From: Candidatus Brocadiia bacterium
GTDB lineage: Bacteria > Planctomycetota > PUPC01
Reading direction: 5' to 3'
DNA: 40,908 nt
Assembly (NCBI GenBank): GCA_030605345.1
Contig: JAUWIN010000011.1
Coordinates: 1-40,908, forward strand
The stretch's first letter is position 1; each line of letters starts with the position of its first letter. The notes under the pieces are model-generated. The model was not told where the DNA came from, did no database searches, and saw nothing but the letters and a program-made list of their open reading frames with translations. The position numbers and the translations under genes were made by a program. This document shows positions 23,926-33,182 of this stretch, in pieces.

Positions 23926-25686
23926 CTACGTCTTCAGCCCGAGTTCCTTGAGCTGCTCGGGCGATATGGAGCACGGGGCGCCGGTCATCAGGTCCTGTCC
24001 GCGCTGGGTTTTGGGGAATGCGATTACGTCGCGGATGGTGCTCCGCCCCAGCAGCAGCATCACCAGCCGGTCGATGCCCAGCGCGATGCCGCCGTGCGGC
24101 GGGGCGCCGTATTGGAGCGCCTCGAGCAGGAAGCCGAACTTGTTTTGCGCCTCCTCCTCGTCGATGTGGATGAGGCTAAACACCCGCTGCTGGATGTCCC
24201 GGCGGTGGATTCTGATGCTGCCTCCGCCGAGTTCAACGCCGTTGAGGACGACGTCGTATGCCTTTGCCCGGACTTCGAGCGGTTCGGCCTCCAGCCTGGC
24301 GAGGTCTTCATCAACTGGTGAGGTGAAGGGGTGGTGGAGCGGATCGGGGCGCTGCTCCTCCTCGTTCCAGCCGAACATTGGGAAATCCACTACCCAGCAG
24401 AAGCAGATTTCGCCGGGGTCATACAGTTCAAGTTCCGTTCCCAGCCGCACGCGCAACTGCCCCAGGGCTTGGCTTACCACAGGTTCAGTGTCTGCGACGA
24501 ACAAGAGCAGGTCGCCGTCTTTAGCGTCGAGCCGCTCAATGATCTCGTCGTGTTGTGCTGTGGAGAAGAACTTAGCGATGGACGAAGTAAGTTTTCCGCC
24601 TTCGAGTTTCATCCAGGCAAGCCCTTTGGCGCCGAACCGGGCGACGTAGTCGGTCAAGTCGGATTCGATTTGGCGGCGGGTGTATCTGCCGCCGCCGGGC
24701 GCGCAGATGCCGCGCACAATGCCGCCCTTTTCAACTACGTTGCGGAAGACCTTGAACTCCGCCTCGGCGGCGATGTCGGTAATGTCGGCGAGCTGCATCG
24801 CGAACCTCAGGTCCGGCTTGTCGGTTCCATACAGCCGCATCGCGTCGTGCCACGCAATCCGCCGGAACGGCGTATGGATTTCCCTGCCCAATTCCGCCTT
24901 GCAGATTTTTTGCAGGACTTCTTCGAGTAATTCCATGATGTCGTCGGGATCGACGAATGACATTTCGAGGTCGAGTTGGGTGTGTTCGACTTGGCGGTCG
25001 GCGCGCGGGTCTTCGTCGCGGTAGCAGCGTGCGATCTGGAAATACCTGTCGAACCCTGCGACCATCAGGAGCTGTTTGAACAGTTGCGGCGACTGGGGCA
25101 GGGCGTAGAACGAGCCGTGGTATATTCGGCTTGGCACGACGAAGTCACGGGCGCCTTCGGGGGTACTTTTTGTGAGGCAGGGGGTCTCCACCTCGATGAA
25201 CCCTTGCTGGCTGAAGTAGTCGCGTATGGATTTTACGATGCGGTGGCGGCTCATAAGGTGTCGGCGCATAGCCGGCCTGCGGAGGTCGAGGTATCGGTAT
25301 CTCAGGCGCACCTCCTCGGCGACCTCGGTCCGGTCTTCGATTTCGAACGGCGGGGTGAGCGAGGGGTTGAGCACCTCGATCTCAGCGGCGTCGAGTTCGA
25401 TCTCGCCCGTGGCCAGTTCTTTGTTCACCGTGCCTTTCGGGCGCGCGTTGACCTTACCGCGGACGGCGATGACGTATTCTGTGCGAAGTGTCGCGGCGGT
25501 CTTGTGGGCTTCGGCGGCGCGTTCCGGGCTGAAGACGAGTTGGGTCAGGCCGTACCTGTCGCGAAGGTCGATGAAGATAAGCCCGCCGTGGTCCCTCCAC
25601 GATGCGACCCAGCCGGCAAGGGCGACGTCCTGCCCCACATGCTCTGCCCTGAGTTCACCGCAGGTGTGGGTCCTTTTGAATTTCAT
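23926..25686 (-). CDS. aspS: Aspartyl-tRNA synthetase
   Basis: A 586-residue class II synthetase with the bacterial layout. An N-terminal OB-fold anticodon domain ([35 protein letters not shown]) is followed by motif 1 ([20 protein letters not shown]), the aspartate-site and motif 2 region ([31 protein letters not shown] in pieces), the bacterial GAD insert (~280-410) and motif 3 ([13 protein letters not shown]). The C-terminus ends [16 protein letters not shown], typical of AspS. It charges tRNA-Asp, and possibly tRNA-Asn if the organism uses the amidotransferase route. The start ATG 25686 lies seven bases after the stop of the pseudokinase gene. Confidence 0.96.
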   Translation of the reverse strand: MKFKRTHTCGELRAEHVGQDVALAGWVASWRDHGGLIFIDLRDRYGLTQLVFSPERAAEAHKTAATLRTEYVIAVRGKVNARPKGTVNKELATGEIELDAAEIEVLNPSLTPPFEIEDRTEVAEEVRLRYRYLDLRRPAMRRHLMSRHRIVKSIRDYFSQQGFIEVETPCLTKSTPEGARDFVVPSRIYHGSFYALPQSPQLFKQLLMVAGFDRYFQIARCYRDEDPRADRQVEHTQLDLEMSFVDPDDIMELLEEVLQKICKAELGREIHTPFRRIAWHDAMRLYGTDKPDLRFAMQLADITDIAAEAEFKVFRNVVEKGGIVRGICAPGGGRYTRRQIESDLTDYVARFGAKGLAWMKLEGGKLTSSIAKFFSTAQHDEIIERLDAKDGDLLLFVADTEPVVSQALGQLRVRLGTELELYDPGEICFCWVVDFPMFGWNEEEQRPDPLHHPFTSPVDEDLARLEAEPLEVRAKAYDVVLNGVELGGGSIRIHRRDIQQRVFSLIHIDEEEAQNKFGFLLEALQYGAPPHGGIALGIDRLVMLLLGRSTIRDVIAFPKTQRGQDLMTGAPCSISPEQLKELGLKT

Positions 25687-25693
25687 TGCCGGT

Positions 25694-27430
25694 TCAGCTT
25701 TGCAGGGTTTTCAGTTTCTGTTTTGCCTGATCGACGAGCTCCGGGATGCCGAAGTTCCGGATGATCTCATCGAGCAGCCCCTCGGCCTGGGCCCGCTTGT
25801 TCTCCTCCATCAGCTGGTCGACTTCGCTCATTATCTTTTTGAGCTTTTCCCGCGCGAGCCGATTGATTTCTGTGACGCCGATGTTGGCTGCCTCCTTTGC
25901 TTTTTCGGATTCTGACCACTCTTCCTCGTACTTCCGCGCCATGGTTAACGCATTTCCGAACTGCATCCTTCTGCAGTAACCTGAAATACTCGTGAGCACG
26001 CTAGTGTTCCAGTCATGTATCGCAGCGCGGGTGTAGCGGGTGTGGATGTTTTTTATGCGCACTTTTTCCTGTTGCTCGACCAGTGGGAAGTCGGGAATGA
26101 TGCGTTCGAGCTTTTCGCGCGCCGCTTTTATGGCGGCGATGGCCTGAGCAGACTGTCGCGGTTTGTCCCTATACTTCTCCCCAGCCGCGCTATACAGGTC
26201 GTTTAGAATAAGATTCTTGGTCTCTGCGACGACTCTTTTGCTCTTTGCATACTCTCCGCGGGTGGTATCGCCGTATTCCGTGACCAGCTTCTTGAAGGTG
26301 TCCAGAGCGTTGATGCGTGTCTCGGCCTTCTGTTGTTGAGCGCAGCCTTGGTTCCAGAGCTCTATGGCGCTGGCCTCGTCTTTCTTCGACCGAGCGCTTG
26401 TGAGCGCAAAAAAGATCACCGCGGCGGCTAACCCGGCAACACCCAAAATAGCGATAAGGATTGTCTTTGTCGGCAGTTCGCTGCGCCGCGCTTTGTGCAA
26501 CCTGCGCGGCGCCACGCCACCTGGCCCTGAGGTGTTCACGGTGCTGCGCCGCTGGGCGCCCTCGGAGAGTTTCTCCATTTCGGCGGCAAATTCGCCCACG
26601 TTGCCATACGCACTGTGCCCCTCTTTCAACAATTTGCTGACGGCGTTGTTTAGCTTAGTCCCCAGCGCGTCGGGCGCGGCGGGAATGGATACAGAATCCG
26701 GTGCCCCGGGTGGAAGCCCCTTTCCGGTCAGGATCATGTACATCAGCTGCGCCATGGCGCTCATTATCGTATGTGGCGAACCGCCCTCCAGCGGAGCCTC
26801 GGCGCCGACGCGGCCTACGCGGACCTCACCCTTCCCCGTCAACAAGACGTCTTCAGGTCCCAGCCAGACCTTCTGTATTCCTTCCGACTCGGCGTAGGCC
26901 AGGGCCCGCACGATCTCTGTCATGATGGAGAGTCTGCGCTTGGAGGATATTTTTTCCTGCCGCTTGAGGAACTGTGGCAGCGTCCCGCCGTCCGCGAATT
27001 CGGTAGTGAAGAAGCAAACTCCACCCTCTTCAGCCATGTCGAAGACCGAGAGGAGATTGGGGTGGTTCAGCCGTGCGGCGCCGCGGGCCTCAGCGAAGAA
27101 TCGACTCTTTGCTGACTCGTCTGCGGCGTATTTCGGCCGCAGAACATTCAGCAGCACACTCCTGCTCATCGAGCTCTGCGAGGCCTTGTACAACTCGGTG
27201 GTCTCGGAACCGCCGACGTATTCGGTAATCCTATGACCGGCCACCACTGTATTTGGTGACAGGCTGGGGGGCGGAGGACTTTCCGGGCGCGCCCTCCGCT
27301 GGGCAGGAGCAGCCGCTGGAGCGCCGGACTTAATCCTGGAGGTAACTCCGCATTTGGGGCACTTGACCGTGCCGCTTTTCGGCAGCTTGACGACGCGAAA
27401 CCGCGCCTTACAAGCCGGACAGATAAACAC
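25694..27430 (-). CDS. MJ0042-type zinc ribbon fused to a membrane pseudokinase
   Basis: A 578-residue protein. A zinc ribbon (C4, C7, C24, C27) of the MJ0042 type is followed by a Pro/Ala linker, a kinase-like domain (~62-290), a TM helix (~323-345) and an extracytoplasmic, helical tail (~350-578). The fold is that of Hanks-type Ser/Thr kinases (E114 in the C helix; [16 protein letters not shown]), but the catalytic residues are gone. The VAIK lysine is N95 (VLLNVLRP), the HRD aspartate position is W189 in [10 protein letters not shown], and DFG reads RVG with R207. It should therefore bind or regulate rather than phosphorylate. The GTG start at 27430 has AGGGA upstream. It precedes aspS by seven bases. 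Confidence 0.88.
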   Translation of the reverse strand: MFICPACKARFRVVKLPKSGTVKCPKCGVTSRIKSGAPAAAPAQRRARPESPPPPSLSPNTVVAGHRITEYVGGSETTELYKASQSSMSRSVLLNVLRPKYAADESAKSRFFAEARGAARLNHPNLLSVFDMAEEGGVCFFTTEFADGGTLPQFLKRQEKISSKRRLSIMTEIVRALAYAESEGIQKVWLGPEDVLLTGKGEVRVGRVGAEAPLEGGSPHTIMSAMAQLMYMILTGKGLPPGAPDSVSIPAAPDALGTKLNNAVSKLLKEGHSAYGNVGEFAAEMEKLSEGAQRRSTVNTSGPGGVAPRRLHKARRSELPTKTILIAILGVAGLAAAVIFFALTSARSKKDEASAIELWNQGCAQQQKAETRINALDTFKKLVTEYGDTTRGEYAKSKRVVAETKNLILNDLYSAAGEKYRDKPRQSAQAIAAIKAAREKLERIIPDFPLVEQQEKVRIKNIHTRYTRAAIHDWNTSVLTSISGYCRRMQFGNALTMARKYEEEWSESEKAKEAANIGVTEINRLAREKLKKIMSEVDQLMEENKRAQAEGLLDEIIRNFGIPELVDQAKQKLKTLQS

Positions 27431-27570
27431 AGGAATGTCCCTGCTTCAAGTGTGGAACCAGCTAGCATTTTACGCCACAGACACTGACCGCCTGCATTAT
27501 AGCCTCACGCGGCGGTCCGTGCAAGCATCAGAACCGCCGGCTGCTGCCCCCGAATTTTTTGCAGTCAGGG

Positions 27571-27598
27571 TTGACAATCGTTTTTTTTTTGCTATCGT
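27571..27598 (+). promoter_or_regulatory. Promoter of the hydrogenase operon with a T10 spacer
   Basis: A perfect -35 TTGACA (27571-27576) and TATCGT (27593-27598) are separated by 16 bp, ten of which are an uninterrupted T tract (27581-27590). The start of transcription would lie near 27605, giving a leader of about 90 bases before ATG 27697. The rest of the 266-base divergent region, 27431-27570, shows no gene. Confidence 0.6.
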
Positions 27599-27696
27599 CC
27601 ACAGAACTTGTATTTTGATTTCCTTTAGTTGTGTGTGCCGGGGCGTAGAGGCAAACCAGTTTTTGTGACATAGGGCATCAGATACCAGGAGATTGC

Positions 27697-28731
27697 ATGG
27701 CGCCCAAGTTTGTGTCCAGGGACACGTTTGCGCGGTTCATTGCGGGGGTTACCGGGGGACATGAACTCTACGGGCATCAGACGCAAGAGGGCGGGCCGCC
27801 TCATATTGTTCGCACCAGCCCGGGTGACATCACCCTGGGCACGGCGCGGGCGGTTGAGCCGGTGAAGGCTTTCGTATGTCCTCCCCGTGAAGACCTGGGC
27901 GAGTGTTTCGACGGAGAGCCGGTGCCGGACACGCCACTACTCGCTCTCGTCGGGCTCACAAACTGCGACCTCCAGGCGCTCAAGGTGCTGGACGAAGTAT
28001 TCCTCGGCGGCGATGTGAAGGATCCATACTACGAGAAGAGACGCCAGAACCTCCTCATTATCTCGATGGACTGCACTGAGCCGCGCGATGTCTGCTTCTG
28101 CACCTTCTTTGGCGAGCAGCCATATCCGGAAGACGGGTATGACCTCAACCTCTCGCCGCTATCGAACGGTGAACAGGGCTATCTGGTGGAGGCTGGTTCC
28201 GACAAGGGGCGGGAGCTTCTCGCCGCGCAGCAGGGCCTGGCGGACGCGACCGACGCCCAGCTGAGACAGCGCCAGCAACAGCGCACCCAGGCGACCAGGA
28301 AGGTTGACCAGCAAGCCGCCGAGGCTGGGCTTGGCAACATCGAGGAAATCGCTGAAAAGCTTAGAAAGAGCAAGGAAGAGGACGCGGAGTTCTGGCACAC
28401 CCACGCGAACAAGTGTGTCGAGTGCGGCGCTTGTAACTTCATTTGTCCTGCATGCCACTGCTTCCTGCGGGTCGACGCCGCGGAGCGGGGGGAATTCAAG
28501 CGATTCAAGAACTGGGACTCGTGCCAGTATCCCGCGTTCGCCCGCGTGGCGGGCGGAGCCAACCCGCGTAGCCGCCGGACGGAGCGGCTGCAGAACCGGT
28601 TTGAAAAGAAGTTCGACTTCCTGCCATCCACCATAAACCGCTGGGGCTGCACCGGTTGCGGTCGATGTACCGAGGCGTGCGCCGGTGACATCGACATCCG
28701 CGAGGTACTGAAGGATATTCTGCTGAGTTAG
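27697..28731 (+). CDS. Sulfhydrogenase beta subunit/AsrA-like iron-sulfur protein
   Basis: A 344-residue electron-transfer protein. The N-terminal part contains ALVGLTNCDLQAL and a Cys block around DCTEPRDVCFCTFFG, followed by a charged, Gln-rich helical insert (~180-225). Two [4Fe-4S] sites close the protein: CVECGACNFICPACHC and CTGCGRCTEACAGD. The second has A-G after the last Cys where Pro is usual. This is the HydB/AsrA family, which passes electrons between the flavoprotein subunit and ferredoxin or a hydrogenase. ATG 27697 follows CAGGAG. It is the first gene of the operon; the flavin subunit follows 17 bases later. Confidence 0.88.
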   Translation: MAPKFVSRDTFARFIAGVTGGHELYGHQTQEGGPPHIVRTSPGDITLGTARAVEPVKAFVCPPREDLGECFDGEPVPDTPLLALVGLTNCDLQALKVLDEVFLGGDVKDPYYEKRRQNLLIISMDCTEPRDVCFCTFFGEQPYPEDGYDLNLSPLSNGEQGYLVEAGSDKGRELLAAQQGLADATDAQLRQRQQQRTQATRKVDQQAAEAGLGNIEEIAEKLRKSKEEDAEFWHTHANKCVECGACNFICPACHCFLRVDAAERGEFKRFKNWDSCQYPAFARVAGGANPRSRRTERLQNRFEKKFDFLPSTINRWGCTGCGRCTEACAGDIDIREVLKDILLS

Positions 28732-28748
28732 TTCACGGAACGGAACAC

Positions 28749-29564
28749 ATGAGCGACCCGTACCGGCCGATAAAGACAAGGGTCGAAAAAGTTATCACCG
28801 AATCGCCCACCATCAAGACTTTTGTCTTGCGGCCCGAACAGCCGATTGAGTTCCAGACGGGCCAGTTCGTCGAAATGACCGTGCCCGGCATCGGCGAGGC
28901 TCCTTTTACTCCTTCGTCATCGCCCCAAATCCAGGAGCAGATGGACGTGACGATTATGAACGCCGGGCGCGTCACGTCGCTGGTCCACCAGCTCGAGCCG
29001 GGTGCCACTGTCGGCGTGCGCGGCCCGTATGGGAAGGGCTATCCGCTCGATAAGTTCGACGGCAAGGACATCCTCATTCTGGGCGGCGGGGTCGGCTTGG
29101 CTCCGCTCCGGTCACTTCTGTATGCACTTTACGCCGGGCCTGACCGGTTCAAACGTATCGTGCTGTGCTACGGGGCAAAGACACCGGCGGAGATTATTTA
29201 CAAAAAGCAGCTGGACGAGTGGCGCCGGATGGAGCAGGTCGAGCTGCACCAGTCGGTTGACAAGGCGGCCGAGGGTTGGCAATACACCGAAGGTGTGGTG
29301 ACGGTGCTGGTGGACGACGTGGAGATCGACCCTGCGAAATCGGTGGGCGTGGTCTGCGGCCCGCCAATTATGATGAAGTTCGGCACGCAGAAACTGCTCG
29401 GTCTGGGCTATGCGGACGAAGATATTTATCTGTCGATGGAAAAAAACATGAGTTGCGGCGTGGGGAAATGCGGGCACTGCCGCCTCGGCCCGTTCTACGT
29501 GTGCAAGGACGGCCCGGTGTTCACCTATGCGCAGCTCAAAGACATAGATAAGATTTGGGACTGA
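28749..29564 (+). CDS. Sulfhydrogenase gamma subunit/AsrB-like FAD/NAD(P)-binding protein
   Basis: A 271-residue flavoprotein of the ferredoxin-NADP reductase type. The FAD barrel is at 1-~100 (TFVLRPEQPIEFQTGQFVEM; the RxYS motif reads APFTPSSS). The nucleotide-binding domain has LILGGGVGLAPLRSL and CGPPIMMKF. The C-terminal [2Fe-2S] site is CGVGKCGHCRLGPFYVC. In HydBG and AsrAB, this subunit exchanges electrons with NAD(P)H. With the gene before it, it should give the hydrogenase complex a nicotinamide input or output. The ribosome site at ATG 28749 is weak, suggesting coupling to the first gene. Confidence 0.92.
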   Translation: MSDPYRPIKTRVEKVITESPTIKTFVLRPEQPIEFQTGQFVEMTVPGIGEAPFTPSSSPQIQEQMDVTIMNAGRVTSLVHQLEPGATVGVRGPYGKGYPLDKFDGKDILILGGGVGLAPLRSLLYALYAGPDRFKRIVLCYGAKTPAEIIYKKQLDEWRRMEQVELHQSVDKAAEGWQYTEGVVTVLVDDVEIDPAKSVGVVCGPPIMMKFGTQKLLGLGYADEDIYLSMEKNMSCGVGKCGHCRLGPFYVCKDGPVFTYAQLKDIDKIWD

Positions 29565-29571
29565 CCTGACT

Positions 29572-30078
29572 ATGGCGCACAGGATCGTCGTCAACCTCGA
29601 CATTCTCCGCGAGAGCCCCGACTGCGGAGCGGAGTGCAGCTATCCGTTCCGGAAGCCTGGGACACTGGCGGGGCCGTCGTGGCTGAAGCAGAAAGCCGCG
29701 TTCGAGGTCTTGTGTCGGCGGTGCGACGACCATCCCTGCGTGGACGCCTGCCCGTTCGAGGCTCTGGTGCGCCTCGAAGACGGCAGGATCAAGCGGCTGA
29801 ACTTCCGCTGTACGGGATGTAACTCCTGCATGGTCGCCTGCCCGTTCGGCACCATCGTTCCGGCGTCGCTGGTGTATCGGGATGCAATGTGCGACCTGTG
29901 CGTCGGCCGCGACGACCCGGAGCCGCTCTGCTGCCAGACGTGCGAATGTGGGGCGTTTTCCTGGCAGGAGGTAGCCGACAGTCCGGAGGAGCCGGATCTC
30001 TGCGTGGTCAACGAGCGTTTAGCGGTCCGAACCAAGGCGTTCACCAAGGTGGAACCGCCACTCGGGAAGAAGAAATGA
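29572..30078 (+). CDS. Polyferredoxin-like electron-transfer subunit (HycB/CooF type)
   Basis: A 168-residue protein with Cys groups for several [4Fe-4S] clusters: CRRCDDHPCVDACP (near 49-62), CTGCNSCMVACP (near 82-93), CDLCVGRD and CCQTCECGAF. The pattern is that of HycB, CooF and DmsB-like ferredoxin subunits. A Cys pair near the N-terminus (DCGAEC) may complete a fourth site. It likely joins the flavin module to the membrane hydrogenase. ATG 29572 is seven bases after the previous stop, and the 3' end overlaps the NuoH-like gene as ATGA, so the input genes and the membrane genes are one translational unit. Confidence 0.88.
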   Translation: MAHRIVVNLDILRESPDCGAECSYPFRKPGTLAGPSWLKQKAAFEVLCRRCDDHPCVDACPFEALVRLEDGRIKRLNFRCTGCNSCMVACPFGTIVPASLVYRDAMCDLCVGRDDPEPLCCQTCECGAFSWQEVADSPEEPDLCVVNERLAVRTKAFTKVEPPLGKKK

Positions 30079-31031
30079 AGATCCTGACGGATTTATGGGC
30101 TTTTTTGATCTTTCCGGGATTTGTGTTCATGGCCGTCCTCGGCATGCTGGTCAGTTGGATTGACCGGAAAGTGACAGCCCGGGTGCAGTATCGTGTCGGC
30201 CCGCCTCTCCTTCAGCCGCTGTGGGATCTCCTCAAACTGTTGGGGAAGGAGACGGTGGTGCCGCGGGGTGCTTCGAGGCTGGCGTTTTTCGGCGCCCCCT
30301 TAATCGGCCTGGCCGGCGCGGTGTTTGTGGGGACGATGGTGGGCGTGGCGATGTTCTTCGGCGAGGGCTTCTACGGCGACCTCATCGTGGCCATCTACAT
30401 GCTGGTTCTCCCGTCGCTCGCCATTATCATGGGCGGGATCGCATCGAAGAACCCACTCGCTTCGGTGGGCGCCAGCCGCGAGATGAAGCTGATCGTTGGC
30501 TACGAACTGCCCTTCATCCTGGCGCTCCTCGTGCCGGTCATCCAGTCCGGCGGCCAGCTCCGGCTGACGGGGCTGCTCGAACATCAATATGCTAACGGCT
30601 CTTTTGCTGCGAGCATCTCCGGAGTGATTGCCCTGGTTGTCGTGATCCTTTGCATGCAGGCCAAGATGGGGTTGGTCCCTTTCGACCAGGCCGAGGCGGA
30701 GACCGAGTTGACCGGCGGCGCGCTGATTGAATACTCCGGCCCCGCACTCGCCATATATAAGTTGACCAAGATGCTGATGTTTTACGCAGTCCCGATGTTT
30801 GTGGTGGCGGTGCTGTGGGGAGGATTCGGAGGGTTGACCGCCTGGGGAATTGCCCTGGGGGTGGTGAAATACCTCGTGCTGGTGGTGCTGATGACGCTGA
30901 TCCGCAACACCAATCCCCGCCTCCGCATCGAGCACGCTGTAAAGTTCTTCTGGGGCGTGGTGAGTGTTCTGGCGGTGTGCTCCGTCGTCTTAGCCGCCAT
31001 CGGGACATACCTGGGCATCGAATGGATGTGA
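30075..31031 (+). CDS. Membrane anchor subunit, NuoH/MbhM/HycD-like
   Basis: A 318-residue protein with about eight TM helices. The conserved loop SWIDRKVTARVQYRVGPP (27-44) and the later KMGLVPFDQAEAETELTGG acidic loop are hallmarks of NuoH and of the group 4 hydrogenase equivalent. The Glu and Asp residues of this loop belong to the region linking redox chemistry to ion translocation. ATG 30075 overlaps the previous stop; a longer reading into the ferredoxin gene is not supported. It anchors the hydrogenase head to the membrane. NuoH of a true complex I is excluded by the Ni ligands in the large subunit three genes on. Confidence 0.93.
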   Translation: MKILTDLWAFLIFPGFVFMAVLGMLVSWIDRKVTARVQYRVGPPLLQPLWDLLKLLGKETVVPRGASRLAFFGAPLIGLAGAVFVGTMVGVAMFFGEGFYGDLIVAIYMLVLPSLAIIMGGIASKNPLASVGASREMKLIVGYELPFILALLVPVIQSGGQLRLTGLLEHQYANGSFAASISGVIALVVVILCMQAKMGLVPFDQAEAETELTGGALIEYSGPALAIYKLTKMLMFYAVPMFVVAVLWGGFGGLTAWGIALGVVKYLVLVVLMTLIRNTNPRLRIEHAVKFFWGVVSVLAVCSVVLAAIGTYLGIEWM

Positions 31032-31041
31032 GGGGCAAGTA

Positions 31042-31446
31042 ATGGGTGTCACGGTCAAAGCATTGATGAAGTCGCCTTGGGTGTTCCACGTGAGCGCCGG
31101 CGGATGTAACGGTTGCGACATTGAGGTTCTCGATTGTCTCACCCCCCGGTTTGACATCGAGCGGTTCGGGGCGGTTCTGGTGGGGAGTGTCCGCCACGCG
31201 GATGCGCTGCTGGTCACCGGGGCGATGAACCGGAAGTCGGCCTACCGACTGAAGGAGTTGTACCGGCAGGCGGCGAAGCCGTGCCTGGTCATAGCGATTG
31301 GGGCCTGCGCCTGCGGGCAGGGTATCTTCCGCGGCAGTTACGCGATGGTGCAGCCGCTTGACGAACTCCTCCCGCCGGGAGTGGTCACTGCTTATATCCC
31401 CGGCTGCCCGCCCAAGCCTGAGGCGATGATTGCCGGCCTGGGCTAA
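31042..31446 (+). CDS. [NiFe] hydrogenase small subunit, NuoB/MbhJ-like
   Basis: A 134-residue protein, the short form typical of group 4 hydrogenases and NuoB. It keeps the four ligands of the proximal [4Fe-4S] cluster: C22 and C25 (GGCNGCDIE), C89 (GACACGQG) and C122 (PGCPPKP). C91 is an extra Cys beside the third ligand. There are no medial or distal cluster motifs. It hands electrons to the Ni-Fe site of the large subunit. ATG 31042 lies ten bases after the NuoH-like stop, with GAGGGGCAAG upstream. A 57-base gap with a hairpin separates it from the next gene, the longest gap in this part of the operon. Confidence 0.93.
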   Translation: MGVTVKALMKSPWVFHVSAGGCNGCDIEVLDCLTPRFDIERFGAVLVGSVRHADALLVTGAMNRKSAYRLKELYRQAAKPCLVIAIGACACGQGIFRGSYAMVQPLDELLPPGVVTAYIPGCPPKPEAMIAGLG

Positions 31447-31456
31447 GCATTGCACA

Positions 31457-31487
31457 GCCTCCGCGCCCCCCAAAAGACGGCGGAGGC
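31457..31487 (+). other. Hairpin inside the hydrogenase operon
   Basis: GCCTCCGC (31457-31464) pairs perfectly with GCGGAGGC (31480-31487) over a 15-base loop that contains a C-run and an A-run. It lies between the small-subunit stop and the ribosome site GGGAG of the next gene. There is no T-run, so an RNA stability or processing element is more likely than a terminator. Confidence 0.45.
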
Positions 31488-31503
31488 AAAAAAGGGAGCT
31501 TAG

Positions 31504-31977
31504 ATGAACGGCGAACAGGTACTCGAACAACTGAACGCTTCGCTCGGGGAGAAAATCAAGGATGCGTTCATCAAGAACCCCCGCCGGGTTTACATCGAGA
31601 TTGACCCCGCGGACGTGGTCGAAGTCACTCGCGCCGTCCACAAAGACCTCGGAGCGCGCTTCTGCACCGCGTCCGGGGTAGATATGGTGGCTGATTTCGA
31701 AATTCTCTATCACTTCGCGTTTGAGCACGAGCCGCCGAACGGAGTGCTGGCTACCGTTCGCATCCATCTCGACCACGAGAGCCCGGCGGTCGATTCGATA
31801 ACCCCCGGTGTACCCGCGGCCGCCTGGATCGAGCGCGAGATGCACGAACTGCTCGGCATTGAGTTCCGGGACCATCCTGACATGAGACCGCTGCTCCTGG
31901 CTGAGGACTGGCCGGAAGACGTGCGCCCGCTTCGCCACGGCAAGCCGTGGGAAGGAAAAGTGAACAGGCAAATATGA
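31504..31977 (+). CDS. Hydrogenase subunit, NuoC/MbhK-like
   Basis: A 157-residue protein resembling NuoC and the 30-kDa-type subunit of group 4 hydrogenases. The motifs are RVYIEIDPADVVEVTRAVH at the N-terminus, then FEILYHFAF, the AAWIEREMHELLGIEFRDHPD block that is the signature of the family, and the end LLAEDWPEDVRPLR. It stabilises the hydrophilic arm and lies near the quinone-like cavity. No cofactor is expected. ATG 31504 follows GGGAG, and the 3' end overlaps the large-subunit start as ATGA. Confidence 0.92.
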   Translation: MNGEQVLEQLNASLGEKIKDAFIKNPRRVYIEIDPADVVEVTRAVHKDLGARFCTASGVDMVADFEILYHFAFEHEPPNGVLATVRIHLDHESPAVDSITPGVPAAAWIEREMHELLGIEFRDHPDMRPLLLAEDWPEDVRPLRHGKPWEGKVNRQI

Positions 31978-33182
31978 GCAACAACACACCCCCAAAAACC
32001 AGGAGCGTCATCCCTATCGGCCCGTTCCATCCGCTCCAGGAGGAGCCGGAGCTGTTCCGCCTGCACGTCGAAGGCGAGACCGTGGTGGACGTGGACGTGG
32101 AGATCGGCTGGAACCACCGCGGTATCGAGAAACTGGCCGAGGACCGCACGTGGGACCAGGTCACGTTCCTCATCGAGCGCATCTGCGGCATCTGCTCGAC
32201 CTCACATCCCATCGCCTATGTCCAGGCCGTTGAAGACTGCTGCGGCGGCGTTGACGTGCCCGAACGCGCACTCTACATCCGCACCGTCATCGCCGAACTC
32301 GAAAGGCTGCACAGCCACCTGCTGTGGACCGGCCTCGCAGGCCACTTCCTCGGCTACAATACCATCTTCATGTGGGGCTGGAAATACCGCGAGCCTGTGC
32401 TCGACATCTGCGAAGAACTGACAGGCAACCGCAACCACTACGCGATGATCAAACCCGGCGGGGTGCGCCGCGACCTCGACCCCTCGCTGTTCCCCAGCGT
32501 GCACAAACGGCTGGACGAACTCAAAAAACAGGTAGAACTTCTCATCGGCGCCGTGACCGACGACCCGGTGCTGCACGCGCGCCTCAAGGGTATCGGCGTC
32601 CTCACCAAGGAAGATGCCATTGACTACTGCGCCCTCGGGCCGGTTTCCAGAGCTTCAGGCGTCCCGGCCGACGTCCGCCGCAACCATCCTTATGCCGCGT
32701 ATGACCGCGTGGACTGGGACGTAATCACCGCCGAGAAGGGCGACGTGTACGACAAGACGATAGTGCGCCTGCTCGAGTGCCTGGAGTCCATCAAGATTAT
32801 CCACCAGTGCCTCGACAACATGCCAGAAGGCGAAATCGACGCAAAAATCGAGGAGGTCCCGCCCGGCGAAGGGATAGGACACGGTGAAGCCCCCCGCGGC
32901 GAAACCATCCATTACGTCCGCTCAGACGGCACAAACAGCCCCATCCGGCACAAGGTGCGGGCACCGACCTACATGAACCTGCCGACTTGCAAGGCGACGG
33001 TGATCGGCGAATCCATCACCGACGCCACCATCATCCTCGCCGCCATCGACCCGTGCTACTGTTGCACCGAACGGACCGCGGCAATTGACGCAGGCAGCAA
33101 GAAAACAATAATGACAGGCAAAGACCTTATCCGACTTTCGCAGGAGAAGACCCTGCGCCTGCGGAAGGAACTGGGGCTGTGA
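31974..33182 (+). CDS. [NiFe] hydrogenase large subunit, group 4 (MbhL/NuoD-like)
   Basis: The catalytic subunit, 402 residues. All four Ni ligands are present: C71 and C74 in the L1 motif RICGICSTSHP, and C361 and C364 in the L2 motif DPCYCCTER (C363 is extra). So this is a hydrogenase and not complex I or an MBS-type sulfur reductase that has lost ligands. 38 residues follow C364. The conserved RLHSHLLW and GGVRRDLDPS blocks match MbhL/EchE. It evolves or oxidises H2. The start at ATG 31974 overlaps the NuoC-like stop; an in-frame GTG at 31947 would overlap more. Maturation (hyp) genes are not in this window. Confidence 0.96.
   Translation: MSNNTPPKTRSVIPIGPFHPLQEEPELFRLHVEGETVVDVDVEIGWNHRGIEKLAEDRTWDQVTFLIERICGICSTSHPIAYVQAVEDCCGGVDVPERALYIRTVIAELERLHSHLLWTGLAGHFLGYNTIFMWGWKYREPVLDICEELTGNRNHYAMIKPGGVRRDLDPSLFPSVHKRLDELKKQVELLIGAVTDDPVLHARLKGIGVLTKEDAIDYCALGPVSRASGVPADVRRNHPYAAYDRVDWDVITAEKGDVYDKTIVRLLECLESIKIIHQCLDNMPEGEIDAKIEEVPPGEGIGHGEAPRGETIHYVRSDGTNSPIRHKVRAPTYMNLPTCKATVIGESITDATIILAAIDPCYCCTERTAAIDAGSKKTIMTGKDLIRLSQEKTLRLRKELGL

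Noticed and set aside
31974..33182. Complex I (Nuo) or sulfur reductase (MBS/Mbx) as the identity of the operon
   Set aside because: All four Ni-ligand cysteines (C71, C74, C361, C364) are present in the large subunit, which complex I and Mbx/MBS have lost in whole or part.
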